Source: Lachnospiraceae bacterium
GTDB taxonomy: Bacteria > Bacillota > Clostridia > Lachnospirales > Lachnospiraceae
Length of the DNA stretch: 64,000 nucleotides
NCBI GenBank assembly: GCA_014804695.1
Contig: JAAUZJ010000047.1
Coordinates: 1 to 64,000 of the forward strand
Reading direction: 5' to 3'
Shown: positions 20,456 through 30,750 of the stretch, piece by piece
How the letters are laid out: every line of letters starts with the position of its first letter
How positions within the stretch are numbered: the stretch's first letter is position 1
Made by a program: the position numbers and the translations under genes
The notes under the pieces: model-generated
Database searches by the model: none
Told to the model about the DNA's origin: nothing
Seen by the model: only the letters and a program-made list of their open reading frames with translations

Positions 20456-20695
20456 CTATACCGCCGAATCTTCCACATCCTTAATTAAATTAACGGCTTC
20501 ACCAACCGTTGTAATCTTCTCTACTTTTTCCGCCGGAATTTCTATATCAAACTCTTCTTCAAGTCCCATTACAATTTGAAAAATATCCAGTGAATCCGCA
20601 CCTAAATCTTCCATAAAAGTAGTTTCCTGCGTTATTTCTTCCGGATCCACATTTAAAACATCGGCAATAATCTTTTTTAATTTATCAAATTCCAT
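20456..20695 (-). CDS. acpP: acyl carrier protein
   Basis: FMEDLGADSLDIFQIVMGLEEEFDIEI (DSL phosphopantetheine site). Confidence 0.97.
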   Translation of the reverse strand: MEFDKLKKIIADVLNVDPEEITQETTFMEDLGADSLDIFQIVMGLEEEFDIEIPAEKVEKITTVGEAVNLIKDVEDSAV

Positions 20696-20709
20696 TTAAA
20701 CAGCCTTCC

Positions 20710-21720
20710 TTAATCCTGTACGGTAATTTTCTCTCTGATCTTTTCATTGATTCTCTGTTCTTTGAAAGTAACACACTGCAAGATAGAATTCTTTATCTCA
20801 ACCGAAGTTGAACTGCCATGCGTCTTAACCACCAGACCGTTAAGTCCAAGCATAGGTGCACCACCATACTGCTCAAGGTCAAAGGCCTTCAGAGTCTGTT
20901 TCAAAGCGGGTTTCACCAAAAGAGCGCCAATCTTACTCCTAAGGGAAGTCATCATTCCTGCCTTCACCTTTTTAATAAGCGTAGCTCCAACGCCTTCATA
21001 CATTTTAAGTATAACGTTTCCGACAAACGCTTCACAGACAATTACATCAGCCATTCCACTTGGAATATCCCTTGCCTCAATACTGCCTATGAAATTTATA
21101 TCCGGACAGTTTTTGAGAAGCGGAAAAGTCTCTTTTACAAGTGCGTTGCCTTTTTCCTCCTCAGCACCGATATTAACGATTGCCACCTTAGGATTTTTTA
21201 CGTTCATAACATTTTCCATATAAATAGAGCCCATTTTGGCAAACTGCACAAGATGGGAAGGTCTTGCATCCACATTGGCACCGCAGTCTACTAACAGTGC
21301 GCAGCCGTTCTCCGTAGGAATAACCGGTGCAAGCGGCGGTCTCTCTACCCCTTTAATACGTCCTACTATAACTTGTCCGCCAACTAAGGTTGCGCCGGTA
21401 CTTCCGGCTGAAACATAGGCGTCGCAAGTGCCGTCTTTAACCAGATTAAGCGCTTTTACCAAAGAAGAATCCTTTTTCTTACGTATTGCCATAACAGGCG
21501 GTTCTGCTGTTTCAATTATTTCTTCTGCATTTACAATAACAAGCTGCTCTGATGGATAGGTATAGCCCTCAAGTTCTGCCTTAAGCACGTCTTCTTTACC
21601 TGTCAGAAATACTTTTACTTTATTATTTTCATTAATTGCTTCTATGGCGCCTTTTACAATCTCCTTAGGCGCATTATCGCCGCCCATAGCGTCTAAAGCC
21701 ACATTAACATATTCTCCCAT
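20710..21720 (-). CDS. plsX: phosphate acyltransferase PlsX
   Basis: VALDAMGGDNAPKEIVKGA; between rpmF and acpP. Confidence 0.97.
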   Translation of the reverse strand: MGEYVNVALDAMGGDNAPKEIVKGAIEAINENNKVKVFLTGKEDVLKAELEGYTYPSEQLVIVNAEEIIETAEPPVMAIRKKKDSSLVKALNLVKDGTCDAYVSAGSTGATLVGGQVIVGRIKGVERPPLAPVIPTENGCALLVDCGANVDARPSHLVQFAKMGSIYMENVMNVKNPKVAIVNIGAEEEKGNALVKETFPLLKNCPDINFIGSIEARDIPSGMADVIVCEAFVGNVILKMYEGVGATLIKKVKAGMMTSLRSKIGALLVKPALKQTLKAFDLEQYGGAPMLGLNGLVVKTHGSSTSVEIKNSILQCVTFKEQRINEKIREKITVQD

Positions 21721-21853
21721 GCTCTTAATCTGCTCCTCTCTTTTGAGAATCCATACCTCAAAGCATCTTATATTAATATACTAGACCATAGGGTAAAAAT
21801 CAAGCTATTGGACAAAAAAATTCCCCATCAGAATATCTGGCGGGGAATATGGA

Positions 21854-22033
21854 TCAATCAACTGCAATAATTTCTTTTTTGTTATATGTGCCGCATTTCT
21901 TGCATACTCGGTGAGGTACCATTAATGCGCCGCACTTGCTACATTTTACTAATGTAGGAGCAGTCATTTTCCAGTTTGCTCTTCTCTTATCTCTTCTTCC
22001 TTTGGAAGATTTGTTCTTAGGACAAATAGACAT
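21854..22033 (-). CDS. rpmF: 50S ribosomal protein L32 (59 aa)
   Basis: Reverse-complement translation MSICPKNKSSKGRRDKRRANWKMTAPTLVKCSKCGALMVPHRVCKKCGTYNKKEIIAVD; missed by ORF track. Confidence 0.97.
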   Translation of the reverse strand: MSICPKNKSSKGRRDKRRANWKMTAPTLVKCSKCGALMVPHRVCKKCGTYNKKEIIAVD

Positions 22034-22035
22034 TC

Positions 22036-22563
22036 TTACACCTCCTTATTTGCGTTAAAGATATCTTTTATCACAGCCATCCTTGGATCGGGAACAAATG
22101 TGTCACATTCGCAGTCTCCCGTATTAAGGTCTTTACCGCATTTAGGGCAGATGCCCTTGCAATCCGGTTTACATAACACCTTCATAGGCCAGTTAATCAT
22201 GATTTCATTGTTCAGCAAGTCGTTTACGTTCAACTGATAACCTTCCATAAAATCCTGGTCATCATTTTCTTCAGACATATCTTCTTCCATATCGGAAACA
22301 CTGACTTCTCTGAAAAAATCAAGTGTCATCTTTTCTTCTACAGGTTTCAGACATCTGTCACAGTCAAGTAAAAAAACGAATTCAACCTGTCCTTTAATCG
22401 CTGCCCTGTTCTTACCAATGTTTGTAATGGTAAAGCTAACCGGCGACTTCTCGACAATCTTAAACGCCTCACTGCCTATGACGACTTCCGTCATGTCTGT
22501 TTCTATCTGTACCGAAATTACTTTGTCCTCGGATGTTAATACATCAGTTAAATTTATGAACAT
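22036..22563 (-). CDS. DUF177/YceD family protein
   Basis: CDRCLKPVEEKMTLDF...CKPDCKGICPKCGKDLNTGDCECD; directly upstream of rpmF. Confidence 0.93.
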   Translation of the reverse strand: MFINLTDVLTSEDKVISVQIETDMTEVVIGSEAFKIVEKSPVSFTITNIGKNRAAIKGQVEFVFLLDCDRCLKPVEEKMTLDFFREVSVSDMEEDMSEENDDQDFMEGYQLNVNDLLNNEIMINWPMKVLCKPDCKGICPKCGKDLNTGDCECDTFVPDPRMAVIKDIFNANKEV

Positions 22564-22589
22564 AGTTAACTCCTACTCACACTCAAATT

Positions 22590-22618
22590 ATTATACATAG
22601 GGTGTTTTGGTTTGTCAA
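22590..22618 (-). promoter_or_regulatory. consensus sigma-A promoter for the DUF177-rpmF-plsX-acpP operon
   Basis: Minus strand TTGACA-17 nt-TATAAT. Confidence 0.85.
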
Positions 22619-22638
22619 CTATAAATTTTATCGTTCGC

Positions 22639-24960
22639 TTACCGTCTCCGTTTTTCCTTTATATTAATCATATAGAAAACAACTCCCACAAGTGTCAGCA
22701 GGGAAATTATCTCACATACTCTCCAATACCATGGCTCTTTAAATTCAACCGAAAAGCTTCCGCTAAATCCTGCCGGAACAGCTACTGCAATACGATAAGA
22801 TTCACCGGATGTAATCGCCAGTTCTTCTTTGGTATCAGCATATGCGTGATAGCCTTTATATAAAAGCAGAGGCACTTCTACCATACTTTCATTTTCCGTA
22901 TTGTTTGTAAGCGAAACAACCACCGCAGCATCATCCCTATGCCACTCCTCAAGCGATATCTCATCGGGATTATACGTCAGATCATCTACATAAGCGTCCG
23001 TATACCTGCTTAAACTAAAACTTCCATCCCAGTTTAGCGGAATATATTCCCCAAACACTATATCAAAAGTATTTAAACCACCTGCCTGATAGATACGATA
23101 GGTATTGCTCTCATTCAAAACACCACTCATAAAAGAAAGCCCCTGCCATATTGAAATCACAACCAAAGCTATAGCAAACACTTTCTTTTTACTGTGTTCA
23201 ATCCAGCTTTTACGTAACACTATGCATAACAGGTATGACAGCATAAGTCCTGAAACCACCAGAAATCTCCATGAATACTGGACACTCTTTATCGGCATCT
23301 TTAAAAACGGCAGTTTAGCCACAATCCATGTGTAAGGAAAAGATGTCGTTGTCATTATAAGGCTTAATATACATGCAAATACGGCAAAATATTCTTCCCT
23401 TTTCTCCGCTTTATTTCTTTCTCTTCTTCCCACACAGACAATAAACCAGATTGCCAACACCAATATTGCGGCAAGTCCGACGGTTCTTGGCATATCCGCT
23501 GAGACTCCCAAAGCTGCCTTTTTGGTTGCGCCTATAACTGAATAATCATTTATCAAAAGCTGCGCAAGAAAGCCTCCCTTTTCTTCCAGCTTATATGGCA
23601 CATACTCATCCATATTATTAATAACATATGTTCCGCTAAACATATAATCCACAAACGGAATAAGGAACCACAGATTTAGAAGCACCGTTGCTACAGCCGC
23701 CTTAATGAGTACAAGCAGATTCTTTTTCCGAATCGTCTTTTTCCAGAAAATAACAACTGCAAGAATGACAAAAAGCGCTGTCATTTCCGTCGATATCATA
23801 TGGGAAAGAAATATGCCCGTACACCCCGCTGTAATGGTTATCCAGCTTCTCTCATGTGCCTTGGAATCTTCAGGCAGCATATAGACTTTCCATAAACCAT
23901 AAAGCACAAGAGGCATAAAAACTATCGCGGTATATTCTCCAACAGCTGCTCTTGAATACACATCATATAGTCTGAATATATTGAGTGAATATATAACGGT
24001 ACATATGAGTCCCGCCCTCTTAGTGCCCATATGTGAAAAACAATGATATGCAATTAATACGGTGGCCGCATTAATTATAAGCACATAAAACTGGTATGCC
24101 GTCTGTATGGACACTCCAAAAATACGCAGTATCGCCGGAATATATAATAAAACGTCGCCATAAAAAACCGAAACCGCATAACCATGTCCGGCAAGCCAAT
24201 ATGGCTGGATTTTTACCGGAAACGTGCCGTTTTGAAGCCCCTGTCTCAAGCCTTCTATCCTTGTAAGATGAAATTTGAGATCAGCTGCATTGGTCCATAA
24301 AAAGTTAACCATAAGCGGTATACTGCTGAATATTATCAGCAACAGTATTACCTTAATATCAAAAATCGTCTCTTCATCAATGCGACGTTTTTCTTTGCTA
24401 AAGAAAAACATGTACAAAAACACAGCTGCATCTATAATACAGAAGAATACCGCAATGCGAAACAAAAAATTTCTTACCGAAACAGCGGATGTAGTAATAC
24501 TTATATTCCTAATCAGGATATAATCGGTATCCGTTGCGTCTCCTGTTAATCTACCACGCACAATTAAAGGCCTGTCAGCATACTTTACCCTAAAGTCACA
24601 AGTAATATTAGTTGAATTCGCAATCGAAATAAACCCACTGACATCGCTGTCATATTCTCCGTCAGAATATATAATGTCCATCTTAGATCCGATATCGCCT
24701 TTTGCACACTCGCACTGCGCCGACAATGTATACAGGCCCTTTGGCAAGGTAATCTCAGGGGTTGCTATATATTTGTATCCTGATGACTTATCAAGATAAA
24801 AACCGCTTTCACCATTATTATAAACTAAATCTTCTTGTGCATAATTAAGCTGCACATCCTCACGCCTGCTATATATTACGCCTGCCACGCACAAAATAAG
24901 CAACTGCAGCGCTATAAGACAACACCATAATATTTTACTGTTTTTTATTTTAAACGGCAT
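22639..24960 (-). CDS. large polytopic membrane protein (YfhO/PTPS-related-like)
   Basis: 773 aa, many TM segments, DLKFHLTRIEGLRQGLQNGTFPVKI. Confidence 0.65.
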   Translation of the reverse strand: MPFKIKNSKILWCCLIALQLLILCVAGVIYSRREDVQLNYAQEDLVYNNGESGFYLDKSSGYKYIATPEITLPKGLYTLSAQCECAKGDIGSKMDIIYSDGEYDSDVSGFISIANSTNITCDFRVKYADRPLIVRGRLTGDATDTDYILIRNISITTSAVSVRNFLFRIAVFFCIIDAAVFLYMFFFSKEKRRIDEETIFDIKVILLLIIFSSIPLMVNFLWTNAADLKFHLTRIEGLRQGLQNGTFPVKIQPYWLAGHGYAVSVFYGDVLLYIPAILRIFGVSIQTAYQFYVLIINAATVLIAYHCFSHMGTKRAGLICTVIYSLNIFRLYDVYSRAAVGEYTAIVFMPLVLYGLWKVYMLPEDSKAHERSWITITAGCTGIFLSHMISTEMTALFVILAVVIFWKKTIRKKNLLVLIKAAVATVLLNLWFLIPFVDYMFSGTYVINNMDEYVPYKLEEKGGFLAQLLINDYSVIGATKKAALGVSADMPRTVGLAAILVLAIWFIVCVGRRERNKAEKREEYFAVFACILSLIMTTTSFPYTWIVAKLPFLKMPIKSVQYSWRFLVVSGLMLSYLLCIVLRKSWIEHSKKKVFAIALVVISIWQGLSFMSGVLNESNTYRIYQAGGLNTFDIVFGEYIPLNWDGSFSLSRYTDAYVDDLTYNPDEISLEEWHRDDAAVVVSLTNNTENESMVEVPLLLYKGYHAYADTKEELAITSGESYRIAVAVPAGFSGSFSVEFKEPWYWRVCEIISLLTLVGVVFYMINIKEKRRR

Positions 24961-24989
24961 TATTTCTCCTTTAAAAAATATAAACCAAT

Positions 24990-27629
24990 TTATTTTATCT
25001 GTCCGTCCAAAACCTTAGAAGCCTCTGCTATCGCGTCATCAATGCCGGCCGGATTCTTGCCGCCGGCCTGTGCCATGTTCGGACGTCCGCCGCCACCGCC
25101 GCCGACAAGTCCTGCTATTCCTTTGATCAGATTTCCGGCATGAGCGCCCTTAGCCATTGCGCCGTCGGTCGCCATTGCGATCAGATTGACCTTGCCATCT
25201 GCATCGGAAGCTAACACTACAACGCCGTCTCCAAGCTTACTCTTAAGCTGGTCTCCCAAGTCACGCAGTCCGTTCATATCCACACCTGACACCTTTGTTG
25301 CCAGTAATTTAACACCTTTTACTTCATTTACTTTGTCCATAACATCGCCAAGTGCATCTTTAGCTGCTTTACTCTTCAGAGACTCATTTTCACTCTGTAA
25401 AGTTTTTAATTCAGCCATTAAATGACTGCATCGGTCAATCAAATTCGCCGGCGTTGTTTTCAGTATCTTAGAAGCCTCTTCTAACTTCTCTTCCAATTCG
25501 GCATAATATTTAAGAACGCCGTTTCCGGTCAGCGCTTCTATTCTTCTGACACCTGCTGCAACGCCGCTTTCCGATATGATCTTAAAGGAAGAAATTACTC
25601 CGGTACTCTTTACATGGGTACCTCCGCAGAATTCCTTAGAGAAATCGCCCATTTCAACAACGCGCACCTTATCGCCGTATTTCTCGCCAAAAAGCGCCAT
25701 CGCACCGGTTTTCTTAGCTTCTTCTATAGAAAGCACTTCCGTTACAACCGGAATGTTTTCTGCAATTTTTTCATTAACGATCTGCTCTACCTTAGCAAGT
25801 TCATCAGCCGTCATTGCTGAAAAGTGTGAGAAGTCAAAACGAAGTCTCTCACCGTCATTATATGAACCGGCCTGCTCTACATGCGTTCCTAAGACCATAC
25901 GAAGCGCCTTTTGAAGAAGATGCGTCGCACTGTGATTCTTACAGGTTGCATTCCTTCTGTCGGCATCCACCTCTAAGGTAACGGTATCGCCTACCTTGAA
26001 CATCCCTGAAACCACGCGGCCGATATGTCCCACTTTTCCGCCTAACATTGCAACCGTATCTTCTACCTTAAATTCGCCGTCTGCGGTCCGTATTATGCCG
26101 ACATCACCGGACTGACCGCCCATAGTTGCATAAAACGGCGTCTCATCCACAAAAACAGTTCCGATTTCACCATCCGTTAACGCTTCTACAAGCTCTGTCT
26201 CGGTTGTAAGTACGGATATCTTAGAATCATGTACAAGTTTGTCATAGCCTACAAAGACAGAAGTTATACTAGGATCAATGGACTCATATACGGTTACGTC
26301 CGCACCCATATAATTAGTCACCTTACGAGCCTTACGCGCTTTAACCTTCTGCTCCTGCATTGCTTCTTTAAAGCCCTCTTCGTCTACGCTGAAACCTTTT
26401 TCCTCAAGTATTTCTTTGGTCAGATCTATAGGGAAGCCATAGGTATCATACAGCTTAAACGCATCCTCACCGGAGAGTTCTTTTATACCCTTACCTGACA
26501 TGGACTCTTCCATTTCCATTAAAATATTAAGTCCCTGGTCGATTGTCTTATTGAACTTATTCTCTTCCTGTGTGAGTACGTTAAAAATAAATTCCTTCTT
26601 CTCGTCAAGCTCAGGATAACCGTCTTTAGAACCTTCAATGACAGTATTACTTAAATTAGCAAGGAAGGTTCCCTGAATTCCAAGTTTACGTCCCTGACGC
26701 GCAGCCCTTCTGATAATACGTCTGAGTACATATCCACGTCCCTCGTTAGAAGGCATAATTCCGTCGGAAATCATAAATGTTGCCGAACGTATATGGTCGG
26801 TAATAATACGTATTGATACGTCCGTATCATAATCCTCTTTATATGAAACATTCGCAATTTCGCACACTTTTGTACGAAGTGCAAGCACCGTATCAACATC
26901 AAAAATAGAATCCACATCCTGAACAACGGATGCAAGACGCTCTAATCCCATTCCGGTATCGATATTTTTCTGTGCAAGCTCAGTATAATTGCCCTTACCG
27001 TCATTATCAAACTGCGTAAAGACATTATTCCAGATTTCCATATAACGGTCGCAGTCGCAGCCAACCGTACAATCCGGCTTTCCGCAGCCGTACTTTTCGC
27101 CGCGGTCATAATATACCTCTGAACATGGTCCGCACGGGCCTGAGCCATGCTCCCAGAAATTATCCTCTTTACCGAAACGGTATATTCTCTCTGGCGCTAT
27201 GCCGATATCTTTATTCCAAATTTCAAATGCTTCGTCATCATCTACATAAATTGAAGGATAGAGCCTATCCGGATCAAGACCGACTACTTCAGTCAAAAAT
27301 TCCCAGCACCAGGCAATCGCATCTTTCTTAAAATAGTCGCCAAATGAAAAGTTTCCAAGCATTTCAAAGAAAGTACCATGCCTTGCAGTCTTACCTACAT
27401 TCTCCAAGTCTCCTGTACGGATACATTTCTGACATGTGGTAACACGTTTCCTTGGCGGTATCTCCTGCCCTGTAAAATACGGCTTAAGCGGAGCCATACC
27501 CGAATTTATAAGTAAAAGACTGTTATCGTTATGCGGTACTAATGAAAAACTTTTCATTTTCAAATGTTCCTTGCTTTCAAAAAACTCAAGGAACATACGT
27601 CTTAATTCGTTCACACCATATCGTTTCAT
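24990..27629 (-). CDS. alaS: alanyl-tRNA synthetase
   Basis: FLEFFESKEHLKMKSFSLVPHNDNSLLLINSGMAPLKPYF; HSATHLLQKALR editing domain. Confidence 0.98.
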   Translation of the reverse strand: MKRYGVNELRRMFLEFFESKEHLKMKSFSLVPHNDNSLLLINSGMAPLKPYFTGQEIPPRKRVTTCQKCIRTGDLENVGKTARHGTFFEMLGNFSFGDYFKKDAIAWCWEFLTEVVGLDPDRLYPSIYVDDDEAFEIWNKDIGIAPERIYRFGKEDNFWEHGSGPCGPCSEVYYDRGEKYGCGKPDCTVGCDCDRYMEIWNNVFTQFDNDGKGNYTELAQKNIDTGMGLERLASVVQDVDSIFDVDTVLALRTKVCEIANVSYKEDYDTDVSIRIITDHIRSATFMISDGIMPSNEGRGYVLRRIIRRAARQGRKLGIQGTFLANLSNTVIEGSKDGYPELDEKKEFIFNVLTQEENKFNKTIDQGLNILMEMEESMSGKGIKELSGEDAFKLYDTYGFPIDLTKEILEEKGFSVDEEGFKEAMQEQKVKARKARKVTNYMGADVTVYESIDPSITSVFVGYDKLVHDSKISVLTTETELVEALTDGEIGTVFVDETPFYATMGGQSGDVGIIRTADGEFKVEDTVAMLGGKVGHIGRVVSGMFKVGDTVTLEVDADRRNATCKNHSATHLLQKALRMVLGTHVEQAGSYNDGERLRFDFSHFSAMTADELAKVEQIVNEKIAENIPVVTEVLSIEEAKKTGAMALFGEKYGDKVRVVEMGDFSKEFCGGTHVKSTGVISSFKIISESGVAAGVRRIEALTGNGVLKYYAELEEKLEEASKILKTTPANLIDRCSHLMAELKTLQSENESLKSKAAKDALGDVMDKVNEVKGVKLLATKVSGVDMNGLRDLGDQLKSKLGDGVVVLASDADGKVNLIAMATDGAMAKGAHAGNLIKGIAGLVGGGGGGRPNMAQAGGKNPAGIDDAIAEASKVLDGQIK

Positions 27630-27668
27630 CGTTAATATATTGTCCTTTCTTTGTTATTCTCTAACCAC

Positions 27669-27748
27669 GAACTCGAACAAACTGAATAAAAACGGGGTTC
27701 CGATGCGGTGGCAAGTCACCCCTTATTTTATTCAGTTTGTCCGAGTTC
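27669..27748. repeat. long palindrome, family A copy 2
   Basis: GAACTCGAACAAACTGAATAAAA...TTTTATTCAGTTTGTCCGAGTTC around GGGGTTCCGATGCGGTGGCAAGTCACCCC. Confidence 0.85.
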
Positions 27749-27755
27749 TGATTAT

Positions 27756-29144
27756 TTAGAATTCAAATTTATCCGCAAAATAAGCATACAATTTATCAAT
27801 CTCTACGCGCTCCTGCTCCATGGAATCGCGGAAGCGTACTGTTACACAGTTGTCGGTCTCGGAATCGAAATCATATGTAACGCAGAAAGGTGTACCGATT
27901 TCGTCCTGTCTTCTATAGCGTTTTCCGATATTTCCCCTGTCATCGAATTCACAGTTATATTTTTTACATAATTGCGTATATATTTTCTCAGCGCCCTCAT
28001 TTAACTTCTTGGACAATGGCAGCACGCCAATCTTAACAGGTGCAAGTGCAGGATGGAAATGAAGTACGGTACGCACATCTCCCTCTCCGATTTCTTCTTC
28101 GTCGTAAGCTGCGCAAAGGAAAGCCAGTACAACGCGGTCTGCACCAAGTGAAGGCTCTATTACATAAGGAACATATCTTTCATTTTTAACATCATCAAAA
28201 TAGGACAAATCCTCTCCGGATGTGTTCTGGTGCTGTGTCAGATCGTAATCGGTTCTGTCTGCGATTCCCCACAATTCGCCCCAGCCAAACGGGAAAAGGA
28301 ATTCAATATCAGTAGTACCCTTAGAATAGAATGAAAGTTCTTCAGGCGAATGATCCCTAAGACGCATCTCATCCTCTTTCATGCCAAGAGAAAGCAGCCA
28401 GTCACGACAGAAACCTCTCCAATACTGGAACCATTCTAAGTCAGTTCCCGGCTCGCAGAAAAATTCAAGCTCCATCTGCTCAAATTCCCTTGTACGGAAA
28501 GTAAAGTTACCGGGAGTTATTTCATTACGGAAAGATTTACCAACCTGTGCAATTCCAAACGGTATCTTCTTACGGGAAGTTCTCTGCACGTTTTTAAAGT
28601 TTACAAAGATCCCCTGGGCGGTCTCAGGTCTTAAATAAACCGTATTCTTAGCATCTTCCGTAACGCCCTGGAAGGTCTTAAACATTAAGTTAAACTGTCT
28701 GATATCAGTAAAATTATGTTTACCGCATGTAGGACAGGGAATATTTTTCTCTTCCACGAAATCTTTCATCTTCTGCTGTGACCAGCCGTCAATAGGCTCG
28801 TCCAGTGTAATATTGTTCTCTGCGGCATAATCTTCTATAATTTTATCAGCGCGAAAACGTTCATGACATTCCTTACAGTCCATGAGAGGATCTGAAAAAC
28901 CGCCCAAATGACCTGATGCTATCCATGTCTGCGGATTCATAAGAATTGCGCAGTCCACACCGACATTATAAGGATTCTCTGTCACAAACTTCTGCCACCA
29001 TGCTTTTTTGACATTGTTCTTTAATTCTACTCCAAGATTTCCGTAATCCCATGTATTAGCAAGCCCTCCGTAAATCTCCGAGCCCGGATACACAAAGCCC
29101 CTCGCCTTCGCCAAAGCTACAATCTTGTCCATTGTCTTCTCCAT
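27756..29144 (-). CDS. glyS: glycyl-tRNA synthetase
   Basis: [48 protein letters not shown]; start set to MEKTMDK. Confidence 0.97.
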   Translation of the reverse strand: MEKTMDKIVALAKARGFVYPGSEIYGGLANTWDYGNLGVELKNNVKKAWWQKFVTENPYNVGVDCAILMNPQTWIASGHLGGFSDPLMDCKECHERFRADKIIEDYAAENNITLDEPIDGWSQQKMKDFVEEKNIPCPTCGKHNFTDIRQFNLMFKTFQGVTEDAKNTVYLRPETAQGIFVNFKNVQRTSRKKIPFGIAQVGKSFRNEITPGNFTFRTREFEQMELEFFCEPGTDLEWFQYWRGFCRDWLLSLGMKEDEMRLRDHSPEELSFYSKGTTDIEFLFPFGWGELWGIADRTDYDLTQHQNTSGEDLSYFDDVKNERYVPYVIEPSLGADRVVLAFLCAAYDEEEIGEGDVRTVLHFHPALAPVKIGVLPLSKKLNEGAEKIYTQLCKKYNCEFDDRGNIGKRYRRQDEIGTPFCVTYDFDSETDNCVTVRFRDSMEQERVEIDKLYAYFADKFEF

Positions 29145-29172
29145 TAAACAATCCTCCATCCTTTATATGTAT

Positions 29173-29225
29173 GCGATGTTTGGGCGTAAGCACAAACTCG
29201 CGGGTGAAAAATTTATTTTTCACCC
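29173..29225. repeat. double-hairpin element, family B copy 2
   Basis: GCGATGTTTGGGCGTAAGCACAAACTCGC then GGGTGAAAAATTTATTTTTCACCC; touches the stop codon of the 29225..29833 gene. Confidence 0.8.
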
Positions 29226-29833
29226 TATTTAAAAACTATACAAGAGAGCCTGTCCTCATCTCCGGCTTCAATAACAGCATCTTTCTTGCCGGAAAGAGCG
29301 ACATTATCACTCATGTATATAATTTTATCATACACATTTATTCCAAGTTCTTCCCCCGCCTCTGTCTGTACAATAAGCACATGGCTGTCCTTAATCTGTT
29401 CAAACTTCTCATCATCCAGCGGCGCTCCGTTATTCATAACCATATCCTTAACCGAATACCCCGATGACGACGCATCGTTTACCGTTCCAAAATACAGTTC
29501 TTTATCATTAAAATCAGTATAGTCATCTCCGGACTTATATGATATTTTGACAATTATCATATTGTCATTTTCTTCTACGGATTCACATACAATATCTCCG
29601 TCTTCTTCACTATATAACCCGATTTTATCCTGCGTCATGGCAGAGAGTTCATCTACGCTGTATAAACTCTGGTCGAACTCATCCACTATAGTCTGCACTA
29701 TATTGCCATCTTTCGTAATAGAAATGGTATCCATATCAGACGCCGAAGCATTTACTTTGCCACAACCGGTCATCACATACATTACCGTAATTATCATAAG
29801 AACCATCATACTTGTATGCCGACATTTTCTCAT
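29225..29833 (-). CDS. putative lipoprotein
   Basis: Signal peptide with lipobox MTGC; no confident family. Confidence 0.65.
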   Translation of the reverse strand: MRKCRHTSMMVLMIITVMYVMTGCGKVNASASDMDTISITKDGNIVQTIVDEFDQSLYSVDELSAMTQDKIGLYSEEDGDIVCESVEENDNMIIVKISYKSGDDYTDFNDKELYFGTVNDASSSGYSVKDMVMNNGAPLDDEKFEQIKDSHVLIVQTEAGEELGINVYDKIIYMSDNVALSGKKDAVIEAGDEDRLSCIVFK

Positions 29834-29889
29834 AATAGCCTCCCTGTTCTTAATACCGCATTACATTATATCCGACTTATCTGGTATTT

Positions 29890-30546
29890 TCAAGCCCCAT
29901 GCATAGCATCTAAAATTTCCAGACTCTTAAACTTCCTATCCACAAAGCGTTTTCTGTATTCATCCGCAATCCATGCAAGCTCCGTAAGTACACTGTCAGT
30001 CACCGTAAAAGTATAGAGTTTCTCGATTGAAGACTCCATAATATAATTTACAGCATATCTTGTAGACTCCTCAAACTCACCATCCCCAGGCATGCCCGGA
30101 AACTCACCGGAAAGAACCATAGCCTTCATCTCAAATATGTAACGGACAAGGTTATTGGGAATTTTCTCATGCATAAGCGCCTTTAATGACTGATAAAGCA
30201 GCTTAAGCATCTCCTTATCCTCATTATTTTCTCTCGTATAATAATCCATCACTTCTAAAAAATAGATCCCGTAATATGCACCCTCAAAATCCGTTCTTAG
30301 CCCTTCAAAATAATTGCTGATATCCGCTTCCATAAGATTATAAGAAGACTTTCCGGCGTAAAGTTTGAAACTGCCAAAAGAAAAAGGATTTGTAGCAGCA
30401 AGAAGTCTGCTGCCTTGCCGCCTTGCCCCTCTGGCAAACGCGGAAATTTTTCCTTTTTCTTTTGTCAGAATAACAACCCTTCTATCATATTCCCCGATTG
30501 GCTCAGCCTTTAAAATCATCCCTGTAAGCTCCGTATAATCCTGCAT
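29890..30546 (-). CDS. recO: DNA repair protein RecO
   Basis: LTGMILKAEPIGEYDRRVVILTKEKGKISAFARGARRQ; start set to MQDYTELTG. Confidence 0.92.
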   Translation of the reverse strand: MQDYTELTGMILKAEPIGEYDRRVVILTKEKGKISAFARGARRQGSRLLAATNPFSFGSFKLYAGKSSYNLMEADISNYFEGLRTDFEGAYYGIYFLEVMDYYTRENNEDKEMLKLLYQSLKALMHEKIPNNLVRYIFEMKAMVLSGEFPGMPGDGEFEESTRYAVNYIMESSIEKLYTFTVTDSVLTELAWIADEYRKRFVDRKFKSLEILDAMHGA

Positions 30547-30697
30547 GAGACTTATCCCCTGACTTAACTTCCAAAGGACCTTTATGCTTGTCTTTTTTTC
30601 GGTCCTCTTCCATATCCTGTAGTGCATTTTTGTACGACAGGAAATCACTGATGCTTCCTGTCATCATAAATCGTTCCCAGTAATTTACCTCTTTCAT
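30503..30697 (-). CDS. YqzL-like small protein
   Basis: MKEVNYWERFMMTGSISDFLSYKNAL; sits between era and recO as yqzL does in Bacilli; overlaps the recO start. Confidence 0.65.
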   Translation of the reverse strand: MKEVNYWERFMMTGSISDFLSYKNALQDMEEDRKKDKHKGPLEVKSGDKSHAGLYGAYRDDFKG

Positions 30698-30750
30698 CTT
30701 AAGCCCCCTAACCAACTATATGTTATTAGGGTTCGCTTTTTTCATTTTTT

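Noticed and set aside
16129-22563. ftsY-smc-rnc-acpP-plsX-rpmF-DUF177 cluster
   Set aside because: Canonical Firmicutes arrangement, not novel.
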